Source of the DNA: Odiellus spinosus
Lineage: Eukaryota; Arthropoda; Arachnida; Opiliones; Phalangiidae
Direction of reading: 5' to 3'
Length of the DNA stretch: 64,000 bases
Assembly (NCBI GenBank): GCA_963920705.1
Contig: OY987240.1
Span: 3,602,501-3,666,500, forward strand
Positions 26,299 through 39,746 of this stretch are shown here, in pieces. Both the position numbers and the translations under genes were made by a program. Under the pieces are notes generated by a model. It saw nothing but the letters and a program-made list of their open reading frames with translations. It ran no database searches and was not told where the DNA came from. The first letter of the stretch is position 1. Each line of letters opens with the position of its first letter.

Positions 26299-29175
26299 GA
26301 AAAACATGATTCGAAAAACATGATTCGAAAAACTTGACTCGAAAAATATGATTCGAAAAACATCATTCAAAAAACATCATTCGAAATACATCATTCGAAA
26401 AACATAATTCGAAAAATATGATTCGAAAAACATCATTCGAAAAACATCATTCGAATAACATCATTCGAAAAACATGATTCGAAAAACATCATTCGAAAAA
26501 CATCATTCGAAAAACATCATTCGAAAAACATCATTCGAAAAACATCATTCGAAATACATCATTCGAAAAACATAATTCGAAAAATATGATTCGAAAAACA
26601 TCACTCGAAAAACATCATTCGAAAAACATGATTAGAAAAACATGATTCGAAAAACATGATTCCACTAAACATGATTCGAAAAACATGATTCGAAAAACAT
26701 GATTCGAAAATCTTGACTCCAAAAATATGATTCGAAAAACATCATTCGAAAAACATCATTCGAAAAACATCATTCGAAAAAATTCATTCGAAAAACATCA
26801 TTCGAAAAACATGATTCGACTAAACATGATTCGAAAAACATGACTCGACTAAACATGATTCGAAAAACATGATTCGAAAAACTTGACTCGAAAAATATGA
26901 TTCGAAAAACATCATTCGAAAAACATCATTCGAAATACATCATTCGAAAAACATAATTCGAAAAATTTGATTCGAAAAACATCATTCGAAAAACATCATT
27001 CGAAAAACATGATTAGAAAAACATGATTCGAAAAACATGATTCGACTAAACATGATTCGAAAAATATGATTCGAAAAACATGATTCGAAAATCTTGACTC
27101 GAAAAATATGATTCGAAAAACATCATTCGAAAAACATCATTCGAAAAACATCATTCGAAAAAATTCATTCGAAAAACATCATTCGAAAAACATCATTCGA
27201 AATACATCATTCGAAAAACATTCGAAAAACATCATTCGAAAAACATCATTCGAAAAACATCATTCGAAAAACCTCATTCGAAAAACATCAATCGAAAAAC
27301 ATCATTCGAAAAACATCATTCGAAAAACTTGATTCGAAAAACATCATTCGAAAAACATGATTCGAAAAACATCATTCGAAAAACATCAATCGAAAAACTT
27401 GATTCGAAAAACTTGATTCGAAAAACATGATTCGAAAAACATGATTCGAAAAACATCATTCGAAAAACATCATTCGAAAAACATCAATCGAAAAACATCA
27501 ATCGAAAAACATCATTCGAAAAACTTGATTCGAAAAACATCATTCGAAAAACATCATTCGAAAAACATCATTCGAAAAACATGATTCGAAAAACATCATT
27601 CGAAAAACATCAATCGAAAAACTTGATTCGAAAAACTTGATTCGAAAAACATGATTCGAAAAACATGATTCGAAAAACATCATTCGAAAAACATCATTCG
27701 AAAAACTTGATTCGAAAAACATCATTCGAAAAACATCATTCGAAAAACATGATTTGAAAAACATGATTCGAAAAACATCATTCGAAAAACATCATTCGAA
27801 AAACATCATTCGAAAAACATGATTCGAAAAACATTATTCGAGAAACATCATTCGAAAAACATCATTCGTAAAACATCATTCGAAAAATATCATTCGAAAA
27901 ACATCATTCGAAAAACTTGATACGAAAAACATCATTCGAAAAACATGATTCGACTAAACATGATTCAAAAAACATGATTCGACTAAACATGATTCGAAAA
28001 ACATGATTCGAAAAACATAATTCGAAAAACATGATTCGAAAAACATGATTCGAAAAACATGATTCGAAAAACATGATTCGAAAAAAACATTCGAAAAACA
28101 TCATTCGAAAAACATCATACGAAAAACTTCATTCGAAAAACATCATTCGAAAAACATCATTCGAAAAACATTATTCGATAAACATTCGAAAAACATGATT
28201 CGAAAAACATGATTCGAAAAACATGATTCGAAAAACATGATTCGAAAAACATCATTCGAAAAACATCATTCGAAAAACATCATTCGAAAAACTTGATACG
28301 AAAAACATCATTCGAAAAACATGATTCGACTAAACATGATTCAAAAAACATGATTCGACTAAACATGATTCGAAAAACATGATTCGAAAAACTTGACTCG
28401 AAAAATATGATTCGAAAAACATCATTCGAAAAACATCATTCGAAATACATCATTCGAAAAACATAATTCGAAAAATATGATTCGAAAAACATCATTCGAA
28501 AAACATCATTCGAAAAACATCATTCGAAAAACATCATTCGAAAAACATGATTCGACTAAACATGATTCGAAAAACATGATTCGAAAAACATGATTCGAAA
28601 ATCTTGACTCGAAAAATATGATTCGAAAAACATCATTCGAAAAACATCATTCGAAATACATCATTCGAAAAACATAATTCGAAAAATATGATTAGAAAAA
28701 CATCATTCGAAAAACATCATTCGAAAAATATCATTCGAAAAAATTCATTCGAAAAACATCATTCGAAAAACATCATTCGAAATACATCATTCGAAAAACA
28801 TTCGAAAAACATTATTCGAAAAACATCATTCGAAAAACATCATTCGAAAAACCTCATTCGAAAAACATCAATCGAAAAACATCATTCGAAAAACATCATT
28901 CGAAAAACTTGATTCGAAAAACATCATTCGAAAAACATGATTCGACTAAACATGATTCGAAAAACATGATTCGACTAAACATGATTCGAAAAACATGATT
29001 CGAAAAACATGATTCGAAAAACATGATTCGAAAAACTTGACTCGAAAAATATGATTCGAAAAACATCATTCAAAAAACATCATTCGAAATACATCATTCG
29101 AAAAACATGATTCGAAAAACATCATTCGAAAAACATCATTCGAAAAACATCATTCGAATAACATCATTCGAAAAA

Positions 29176-30125
29176 CATGATTCGAAAAACATCATTCGAA
29201 AAACATCATTCGAAAAACATCATTCGAAAAAAATAATTCGAAAAACATCATTCGAAAAACATCAATCGAAAAACATCATTCGAAAAACATCATTCGAAAA
29301 ACATCATTCGAAAAAATTCATTCGAAAAACATCATTCGAAAAACATCTTTCGAAAAACATCATTCGAAAAACATCATTCGAAATACATCATTCGAAAAAT
29401 ATCATTCGAAAAACATCTTTCGAAAAACATCATTCGAAAAACATCATTCGAAAAACATTATTCGAAAAACATTATTAGAAAAACATCATTCGAAAAACAT
29501 CATTCGAAAAACATCGTTCGAAAAAATTCATTCGAAAAACATCATTCGAAAAACATCATTCGAAATACATCATTCGAAAAACATCATTCGAAAATATCAT
29601 TCGAAAAACATCATTCGAAAAACATCATTCGAAAAACCTCATTCGAAAAACATCATTCGAAAAACATGATTCGAAAAACATGATTCGAAAAACTTGACTC
29701 GAAAAATATGATTCGAAAAACATCATTCAAAAAACATCATTCGAAATACATCATTCGAAAAACATAATTCGAAAAATATGATTCGAAAAACATCATTGAA
29801 AAACATGATTCGAAAAACATGATTCGAAAAACATGATTCGAAAAACATCATTCGAAAAACATCATTCGAAAAACATCATTCGAAAAACATCATTCGAAAA
29901 ACATCATTCGAAAAACATCATTCGAAAAACATCATTCGAAAAACATCAATCGAAAAACATCATTCGAAAAACATCATTCGAAAAACATCATTCGAAAAAA
30001 TACATTCGATAAACATCATTCGAAAAACATCATTCGAAATACATCATTCGAAAAACATTATTCGAAAAACATGATTCGAAAAACATCATTCGAAAAACAT
30101 CATTCGAAAAACATCATTCGAAAAA
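29176..30125. repeat. About 1-kb tandem duplication in domain D, copy 1 (950 bp)
   Basis: This starts at a G-type monomer followed by three T-types and an AAATAATTCG monomer near 29230. Markers are CATCTTTCG near 29347, CATTATTAG near 29470, CATCGTTCG near 29513, a shortened GAAAATATC near 29590 and AAATACATTCGATAAAC near 30000. It contains a 12-bp monomer (CATCATTGAAAA) near 29793, which copy 2 lacks. Confidence 0.82.
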
Positions 30126-31203
30126 CATGATTCGAAAAACATCATTCGAAAAACATCATTCGAAAAACATCATTCGAAAAAAATAATTCGAAAAACATCA
30201 TTCGAAAAACATCAATCGAAAAACATCATTCGAAAAACATCATTCGAAAAACATCATTCGAAAAAATTCATTCGAAAAACATCATTCGAAAAACATCTTT
30301 CGAAAAACATCATTCGAAAAACATCATTCGAAAAACGTCATTCGATAAACGTCATTCGATAAACATCATTCGAAAAACATCATTCGAAAAACATCATTCG
30401 AAAAACATCATTCGAAAAATATCATTCGAAAAACATCATTCGAAAAACATCATTCGAAATACATCATTCGAAAAATATCATTCGAAAAACATCTTTCGAA
30501 AAACATCATTCGAAAAACATCATTCGAAAAACATTATTCGAAAAACATTATTAGAAAAACATCATTCGAAAAACATCATTCGAAAAACATCGTTCGAAAA
30601 AATTCATTCGAAAAACATCATTCGAAAAACATCATTCGAAATACATCATTCGAAAAACATCATTCGAAAATATCATTCGAAAAACATCATTCGAAAAACA
30701 TCATTCGAAAAACCTCATTCGAAAAACATCATTCGAAAAACATGATTCGAAAAACATGATTCGAAAAACTTGACTCGAAAAATATGATTCGAAAAACATC
30801 ATTCAAAAAACATCATTCGAAATACATCATTCGAAAAACATAATTCGAAAAATATGTTTCGAAAAACATCATTCGAAAAACATGATTCGAAAAACATGAT
30901 TCGAAAAACATGATTCGAAAAACATCATTCGAAAAACATCATTCGAAAAACATCATTCGAAAAACATCATTCGAAAAACATCATTCGAAAAACATCATTC
31001 GAAAAACATCATTCGAAAAACATCAATCGAAAAACATCATTCGAAAAACATCATTCGAAAAACATCATTCGAAAAAATACATTCGATAAACATCATTCGA
31101 AAAACATCATTCGAAATACATCATTCGAAAAACATTATTCGAAAAACATGATTCGAAAAACATCATTCGAAAAACATCATTCGAAAAACATCATTCGAAA
31201 AAC
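30126..31203. repeat. About 1-kb tandem duplication in domain D, copy 2 (1,078 bp)
   Basis: The same marker series starts at an offset of 950 bp and moves to 1,076 bp after an insertion of nine monomers (126 bp) between about 30330 and 30460, which carries two CGTCATTCGATAAA monomers. The offset becomes 1,078 bp after 29793, where copy 1 is 2 bp short. A private change here is TATGTTTCG near 30853. Confidence 0.82.
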
Positions 31204-32129
31204 ATGATTCGAAAAACATCATTCGAAAAACATCATTCGAAAAACATCATTCGAAAAACATCATTCGAAAAACATGATTCGACTAAACATCATTCAAAAA
31301 ACATGATTCGACTAAACATGATTCGAAAAACATGATTCGAAAAACTTGACTCGAAAAATATGATTCGAAAAACATCATTCGAAAAACATCATTCGAAATA
31401 CATCATTCGAAAAACATAATTCGAAAAACATGATTCGAAAAACATCATTCGAAAAACATCATTCGAAAAACATGATTCGAAAAAAATGATTCGAAAAACA
31501 TTATTCGAAAAACATCATTAGAAAAACATCATTCGTAAAACATCATTCGAAAAATATCATTCGAAGAACATGATTCGAAAAACATGATTCGAAAAACATG
31601 ATTCGAAAAACATAATTCGAAAAACATGATTCGAAAAACATCATTCGAAAAACATCATTCGAAAAACATCATTCGAAAAAACATTCGAAAAACATCATTC
31701 GAAAAACATCATTCGAAAAACTTCATTTGAAAAACATCATTCGAAAAACATCATTCGAAAAACAATATTCGAAAAACATTCGAAAAACATGATTCGAAAA
31801 ACATGATTCGAAAAACATGATTCGAAAAACATGATTCGAAAAACATCATTCGAAAAACATCATTCGAAAAACATCATTCGAAAAACATCATTCGAAAAAC
31901 TTGATTCGAAAAACATCATTCGAAAAACATGATTCGAAAAACATAACTCGACTAAACATGATTCGAAAAACATGATTCGAAAAACTTGACTCGAAAAATA
32001 TGATTCGAAAAACATCATTCGAAAAACATCATTCGAAATACATCATTCGAAAAACATAATTCGAAAAATATGATTCGAAAAACATCTTTCGAAAAACATC
32101 ATTCGAAAAACATGATTAGAAAAACATGA

Positions 32130-32955
32130 TTCGAAAAACATGATTCGACTAAACATGATTCGAAAAACATGATTCGAAAAACATGATTCGAAAATCTTGA
32201 CTCGAAAAATATGATTCGAAAAACATCATTCTAAAAACATCATTCGAAATACATCATTCGAAAAACATAATTCGAAAAATATGATTAGAAAAACATAATT
32301 CGAAAAATATGATTAGAAAAACATCATTCGAAAAACATCATTCGAAAAACATCATTCGAAAAAATTCATTCGAAAAACATCATTCGAAAAACATCATTCG
32401 AAATACATCATTCGAAAAACATTCGAAAAACATCATTCGAAAAACATCATTCGAAAAACCTCATTCGAAAAACATCAATCGAAAAACATCATTCGAAAAA
32501 CATCATTCGAAAAACTTGATTCGAAAAACATCATTCGAAAAACATGATTCGACTAAACATGATTCAAAAAACATGATTCGACTAAACATGATTCGAAAAA
32601 CATGATTCGAAAAACATGATTCGAAAAACTTGACTCGAAAAATATGATTCGAAAAACATCATTCAAAAAACATCATTCGAAATACATCATTCGAAAAACA
32701 TAATTCGAAAATTATGATTCGAAAAACATCATTCGAAAAACATCATTCGAATAACATCATTCGAAAAACATGATTCGAAAAACATCATTCGAAAAAATAC
32801 ATTCGAAAAACATCATTCGAAAAACATCATTCGAAATACATCATTCGAAAAACATTATTCGAAAAACATGATTCGAAAAACATCATTCGAAAAACATCAT
32901 TCGAAAAACATCATTCGAAAAACATGATTCGAAAAACATCATTCGAAAAACATGA
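32130..32955. repeat. 826-bp tandem repeat, copy 1
   Basis: The block repeats at an offset of exactly 826 bp (59 x 14). It includes the unusual series TATGATTAG, CATAATTCG, TATGATTAG near 32281-32315, an 11-bp CATTCG monomer near 32420, CCTCATTCG near 32458 and TTCGAAAATTATG near 32705. Confidence 0.87.
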
Positions 32956-33790
32956 TTCGAAAAACATGATTCGACTAAACATGATTCGAAAAACATGATT
33001 CGAAAAACATGATTCGAAAATCTTGACTCGAAAAATATGATTCGAAAAACATCATTCTAAAAACATCATTCGAAATACATCATTCGAAAAACATAATTCG
33101 AAAAATATGATTAGAAAAACATAATTCGAAAAATATGATTAGAAAAACATCATTCGAAAAACATCATTCGAAAAACATCATTCGAAAAAATTCATTCGAA
33201 AAACATCATTCGAAAAACATCATTCGAAATACATCATTCGAAAAACATTCGAAAAACATCATTCGAAAAACATCATTCGAAAAACCTCATTCGAAAAACA
33301 TCAATCGAAAAACATCATTCGAAAAACATCATTCGAAAAACTTGATTCGAAAAACATCATTCGAAAAACATGATTCGACTAAACATGATTCAAAAAACAT
33401 GATTCGACTAAACATGATTCGAAAAACATGATTCGAAAAACATGATTCGAAAAACTTGACTCGAAAAATATGATTCGAAAAACATCATTCAAAAAACATC
33501 ATTCGAAATACATCATTCGAAAAACATAATTCGAAAATTATGATTCGAAAAACATCATTCGAAAAACATCATTCGAATAACATCATTCGAAAAACATGAT
33601 TCGAAAAACATCATTCGAAAAAATACATTCGAAAAACATCATTCGAAAAACATCATTCGAAATACATCATTCGAAAAACATTATTCGAAAAACATGATTC
33701 GAAAAACATCATTCGAAAAACATCATTCGAAAAACATCATTCGAAAAACATGATTCGAAAAACATCATTCGAAAAACATGATTCGAAAAA
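32956..33790. repeat. 826-bp tandem repeat, copy 2
   Basis: This follows copy 1 directly with the same doubled TATGATTAG series (33107-33141) and TTCGAAAATTATG near 33531. It ends near 33790 at an 11-bp CATTCG monomer that copy 1 does not have in that position. I found no internal difference between the copies by eye. Confidence 0.87.
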
Positions 33791-34429
33791 CATTCGAAAA
33801 ACATGATTCGAAAAACATGATTCGAAAAACATGATTCGAAAAACATCATTCGAAAAACATCATTCGAAAAAAATCATTCGAAAAACATGATTCGACTAAA
33901 CATGATTCAAAAAACATGATTCGACTAAACATGATTCGAAAAACATGATTCGAAAAACTTGACTCGAAAAATATGATTCGAAAAACATCATTCGAAAAAC
34001 ATCATTCGAAATACATCATTCGAAAAACATAATTCGAAAAACATGATTCGAAAAACATCATTCGTAAAACATCATTCGAAAAATATCATTCGAAGAACAT
34101 GATTCGAAAAACATGATTCGAAAAACATGATTCGAAAAACATAATTCGAAAAACATGATTCGAAAAACATCATTCGAAAAACATCATTCGAAAAACATCA
34201 TTCGAAAAAAATCATTCGAAAAACATGATTCGACTAAACATGATTCAAAAAACATGATTCGACTAAACATGATTCGAAAAACATGATTCGAAAAACTTGA
34301 CTCGAAAAATATGATTCGAAAAACATCATTCGAAAAACATCATTCGAAATACATCATTCGAAAAACATAATTCGAAAAACATGATTCGAAAAACATAATT
34401 CGAAAAACATGATTCGAAAAACATGATTC

Positions 34430-37400
34430 GAAAAACATCATTCGAAAAACACCATTCGAAAAAAACATTCGAAAAACATCATTCGAAAAACATCATTCGA
34501 AAAACTTCATTTGAAAAACATCATTCGAAAAACATCATTCGAAAAACAATATTCGAAAAACATTCGAAAAACATGATTCGAAAAACATGATTCGAAAAAC
34601 ATCATTCGAAAAAAATCATTCGAAAAACATGATTCGACTAAACATGATTCAAAAAACATGATTCGACTAAACATGATTCGAAAAACATGATTCGAAAAAC
34701 TTGACTCGAAAAATATGATTCGAAAAACATCATTCGAAAAACATCATTCGAAATACATCATTCGAAAAACATAATTCGAAAAACATGATTCGAAAAACAT
34801 CATTCGTAAAACATCATTCGAAAAATATCATTCGAAGAACATGATTCGAAAAACATGATTCGAAAAACATGATTCGAAAAACATAATTCGAAAAACATGA
34901 TTCGAAAAACATGATTCGAAAAACATCATTCGAAAAACACCATTCGAAAAAAACATTCGAAAAACATCATTCGAAAAACATCATTCGAAAAACTTCATTT
35001 GAAAAACATCATTCGAAAAACATCATTCGAAAAACAATATTCGAAAAACATTCGAAAAACATGATTCGAAAAACATGATTCGAAAAACATGATTCGAAAA
35101 ACATCATTCGAAAAACATCATTCGAAAAACATCATTCGAAAAACTTGATTCGAAAAACATCATTCGAAAAACATGATTCGACTAAACATGATTCGAAAAA
35201 CATGACTCGACTAAACATGATACGAAAAACATGATTCGAAAAACTTGACTCGAAAAATATGATTCGAAAAACATCATTCGAAAAACATCATTCGAAATAC
35301 ATCATTCGAAAAACATAATTCGAAAAATATGATTCGAAAAACATCATTCGAAAAACATCATTCGAAAAACATGATTAGAAAAACATGATTCGAAAAACAT
35401 GATTCGACTAAACATGATTCGAAAAACATGATTCGAAAAACATGATTCGAAAATCTTGACTCGAAAAATATGATTCGAAAAACATCATTCGAAAAACATC
35501 ATTCGAAAAACATCATTCGAAAAAATTCATTCGAAAAACATCATTCGAAAAACATCATTCGAAATACATCATTCGAAAAACATTCGAAAAACATCATTCG
35601 AAAAACATCATTCGAAAAACCTCATTCGAAAAACATCAATAAAAAAACCATCATTCGAAAAACATCATTCGAAAAACTTGATTCGAAAAACATCATTCGA
35701 AAAACATGATTCGACTAAACATGATTCAAAAAACATGATTCGACTAAACATGATTCGAAAAACATGATTCGAAAAACATGATTCGAAAAACTTGACTCGA
35801 AAAATATGATTCGAAAAACATCATTCAAAAAACATCATTCGAAATACATCATTCGAAAAACATAATTCGAAAAATATGATTCGAAAAACATCATTCGAAA
35901 AACATCATTCGAATAACATCATTCGAAAAACATGATTCGAAAAACATGATTCGAAAAACATCATTCGAAAAACATCATTCGAAAAACATCATTCGAAAAA
36001 CATCATTCGAAAAAAATCATTCGAAAAACATCATTCGAAAAACATCAATCGAAAAACATCATTCGAAAAACATCATTCGAAAAACATCGTTCGAAAAAAT
36101 TCATTCGAAAAACATCATTCGAAAAACATCTTTCGAAAAACATCATTCGAAAAACATCATTCGAAAAACGTCATTCGATAAACATCATTCGAAAAACATC
36201 ATTCGAAAAACATCATTCGAAAAACATCATTCGAAAAATATCATTCGAAAAACATCATTCGAAAAACATCATTCGATAAACATCATTCGAAAATCATCAT
36301 TCGAAAAACATCAATCGAAAAACATCATTCGAAAAACATCATTCGAAAAACATCGTTCGAAAAAATTCATTCGAAAAACATCATTCGAAAAACATCATTC
36401 GAAATACATCATTCGAAAAACATCATTCGAAAAACATCATTCGAAAAACATCATTCGAAAAACATCATTCGAAAAACCTCATTCGAAAAACATCATTCGA
36501 AAAACATCATTCGAAAAACATCATTCGAAAAACTTGATTCGAAAAACATCATTCGAAAAACATGATTCGACTAAACATGATTCGAAAAACATGATTCGAC
36601 TAAACATGATTCGAAAAACATGATTCGAAAAACATGATTCGAAAAACTTGACTCGAAAAATATGATTCGAAAAACATCATTCAAAAAACATCATTCGAAA
36701 TACATCATTCGAAAAACATAATTCGAAAAATATGATTCGAAAAACATCATTCGAAAAACATGATTCGAAAAACATGATTCGAAAAACATCATTCGAAAAA
36801 CATCATTCGAAAAACATCATTCGAAAAACATCATTCGAAAAACATCATTCGAAAAACATCATTCGAAAAACATCAATCGAAAAACATCATTCGAAAAACA
36901 TCATTCGAAAAACATCATTCGAAAAAATACATTCGAAAAACATCATTCGAAAAACATCATTCGAAATACATCATTCGAAAAACATTATTCGAAAAACATC
37001 ATTCGAAAAACATCATTCGAAAAACATCATTCGAAAAACTTTATTCGAAAAACATCATTCGAAAAACATCATTCGAAAAACATCATTCGAAAAACATCAT
37101 TCGAAAAACATCATTCGAAAAACATCATTCGAAAAACATCATTCGAAAAACATCATTCGAAAAACATGATTCGAAAAACATGATTCGAAAAAAATGATTC
37201 GAAAAACATTATTCAAAAAACATCATTCGAAAAACATCATCCGAAAAACATCATTCGAAAAACATCATTCGAAAAACATCTTTCGAAAAACATCAATCGA
37301 AAAACATCATTCGAAAAACATCATTCGAAAAAATTCATTCGAAAAACATCATTCGAAAAACATCATTCGAAATACATCATTCGAAAAACATTCGAAAAAC

Positions 37401-38940
37401 ATCATTCGAAAAACAACATTCGAAAAACATCATTCGAAAAACCTCATTCGAAAAACATCATTTGAAAAACATCATTCGAAAAACATCATTCGAAAAACTT
37501 GATTCGAAAAACATCATTCGAAAAACATGATTCGACTAAACATGATTCGAAAAACATGATTCGACTAAACATGATTAGAAATCATGATTCGAAAAACATG
37601 ATTCGAAAAACATGATTCGAAAAACTTGACTCGAAAAATATGATTCGAAAAACATCATTCAAAAAACATCATTCGAAATACATCATTCGAAAAACATAAT
37701 TCGAAAAATATGATTCGAAAAACATCATTCGAAAAACATCATTCGAATAACATCATTCGAAAAACATGATACGAAAAACATCATTCGAAAAACATCATTC
37801 GAAAAACATCATTCGAAAAACATCATTCGAAAAACATCATTCGAAAAACATCATTCGAAAAACATCAATCAAAAAACATCATTCGAAAAACCTCATTCGA
37901 AAAACATCATTCGAAAAAATTCATTCAAAAAACATCATTCGAAAAACATCTTTCGAAATACATCATTCGAAATACATCATTCGAAAAACATTATTCGAAA
38001 AACATGATTCGAAAAACATCATTCGAAAAACATCATTCGAAAAACATCATTCGAAAAACATGATTCGAAAACCATCATTCGAAAAACATCATTCGAAAAA
38101 CATCATTCGAAAAACATCATTCGAAAAACATCATTCGAAAAACATCATTCGAAAAACATGATTCGAAAAACATCATCCGAAAAACATCATTCGAAAAACA
38201 TCATTCGAAAAACATCTTTCGAAAAACATCAATCGAAAAACATCATTCGAAAAACATCATTCGAAAAAAATTCATTCGAAAAACATCTTTCGAAAAACAT
38301 CATTCGAAATACATCATTCGAAAAACATTCGAAAAACATCATTCGAAAAACAACATTCGAAAAACACCATTCGAAAAACATGATTCGAAAAACATCATTC
38401 GAAAAACATCATTCGAAAAAATACATTCGAAAAACATCATTTGAAAAACATCATTCGAAATACATCATTCGAAAAACATTATTCGAAAAACATCATTCGA
38501 AAAACATCATTCGAAAAACATCATTCGAAAAACATCATTCGAAAAACATCATTCGAAAAACATCATTCGAAAAACATCATTCGAAAAACATCATTCGAAA
38601 AACATCATTCGAAAAACATGATTCGAAAAAAATGATTCGAAAAACATTATTCAAAAAACATCATTCGAAAAACATCATCCGAAAAACATCATTCGAAAAA
38701 CCTCATTCGAAAAACATCATTCGAAAAACATCATTCGAAAAACATCATTCGAAAAACATCATCCGAAAAACATCATTCGAAAAACATCATTCGAAAAACA
38801 TCTTTCGAAAAACATCAATCGAAAAACATCATTCGAAAAACATCATTCGAAAAAATTCATTCGAAAAACATCATTCGAAAAACATCATTCGAAATACATC
38901 ATTCGAAAAACATTCGAAAAACATTATTCGAAAAACATGA
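34430..38940. repeat. 5.3-5.5-kb higher-order repeat, copy 1
   Basis: From 34430 to about 37970 the block matches copy 2 at an offset of 5,317 bp; from about 38020 it matches at 5,527 bp (210 bp = 15 monomers more). Markers are CACCATTCG near 34447, CAATATTCG near 34546, an AATAAAAAAAC site near 35638, CATCGTTCG near 36085, ACTTTATTCG near 37038, TTAGAAATCATG near 37575 and a CATCATCCG near 38170. Confidence 0.86.
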
Positions 38941-39691
38941 TTCGAAAAACATCATTCGAAAAACACCATTCGAAAAAAACATTCGAAAAACATCATTCGA
39001 AAAACATCATTCGAAAAACTTCATTTGAAAAACATCATTCGAAAAACATCATTCGAAAAACAATATTCGAAAAACATTCGAAAAACATGATTCGAAAAAC
39101 ATGATTCGAAAAACATCATTCGAAAAAAATCATTCGAAAAACATGATTCGACTAAACATGATTCAAAAAACATGATTCGACTAAACATGATTCGAAAAAC
39201 ATGATTCGAAAAACTTGACTCGAAAAATATGATTCGAAAAACATCATTCGAAAAACATCATTCGAAATACATCATTCGAAAAACATAATTCGAAAAACAT
39301 GATTCGAAAAACATCATTCGTAAAACATCATTCGAAAAATATCATTCGAAGAACATGATTCGAAAAACATGATTCGAAAAACATGATTCGAAAAACATAA
39401 TTCGAAAAACATGATTCGAAAAACATGATTCGAAAAACATCATTCGAAAAACACCATTCGAAAAAAACATTCGAAAAACATCATTCGAAAAACATCATTC
39501 GAAAAACTTCATTTGAAAAACATCATTCGAAAAACATCATTCGAAAAACAATATTCGAAAAACATTCGAAAAACATGATTCGAAAAACATGATTCGAAAA
39601 ACATGATTCGAAAAACATCATTCGAAAAACATCATTCGAAAAACATCATTCGAAAAACTTGATTCGAAAAACATCATTCGAAAAACATCAT
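38890..39691. repeat. 802-bp tandem repeat joining the two large copies
   Basis: The region between the large copies is itself a tandem repeat. The series 11-bp CATTCG monomer, CATTATTCG, G-type, CACCATTCG, AAACATTCG, CTTCATTTG, CAATATTCG, AAATCATTCG, the ACTAAA pair and TTCGTAAAAC recurs from 39692 at an offset of 802 bp. A fourth and a fifth version of part of it lie at about 34430-34590 and 34600-35070. Confidence 0.8.
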
Positions 39692-39746
39692 TCGAAATAC
39701 ATCATTCGAAAAACATTCGAAAAACATTATTCGAAAAACATGATTC

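Larger units (their letters stand above)
26276..34429. repeat. Satellite domain D: ACTAAA monomer and CTTGACTCG-TATGATTCG module appear
   Basis: From about 26.28 kb a 15-bp monomer, CATGATTCGACTAAA, is common, often in pairs separated by one or two monomers. A composite follows it: CTTGACTCG, TATGATTCG, two T-types (often one ending TTCAAAAAAC), then TTCGAAATAC, CATAATTCG and TATGATTCG. Copies start near 26334, 26882, 27093, 28391, 28600, 29036, 29694, 30769, 31343, 31986, 32631, 33457, 33957 and 34296. Other new forms are AAATTCATTCG and TTCGAATAAC. No gene is present; all bases belong to monomers. Confidence 0.87.

Noticed and set aside
22662..28104. Reverse-strand open frames rich in Phe, Ser and Met
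   Set aside because: They are the reverse complement of the monomer, whose frames also contain no consensus stop. Their limits follow variant monomers and they have no start context or domain.
37575..37586. Inverted repeat or orientation switch at TTAGAAATCATG
   Set aside because: The palindrome is only local (AATCATGATT); monomers on both sides keep the same strand.
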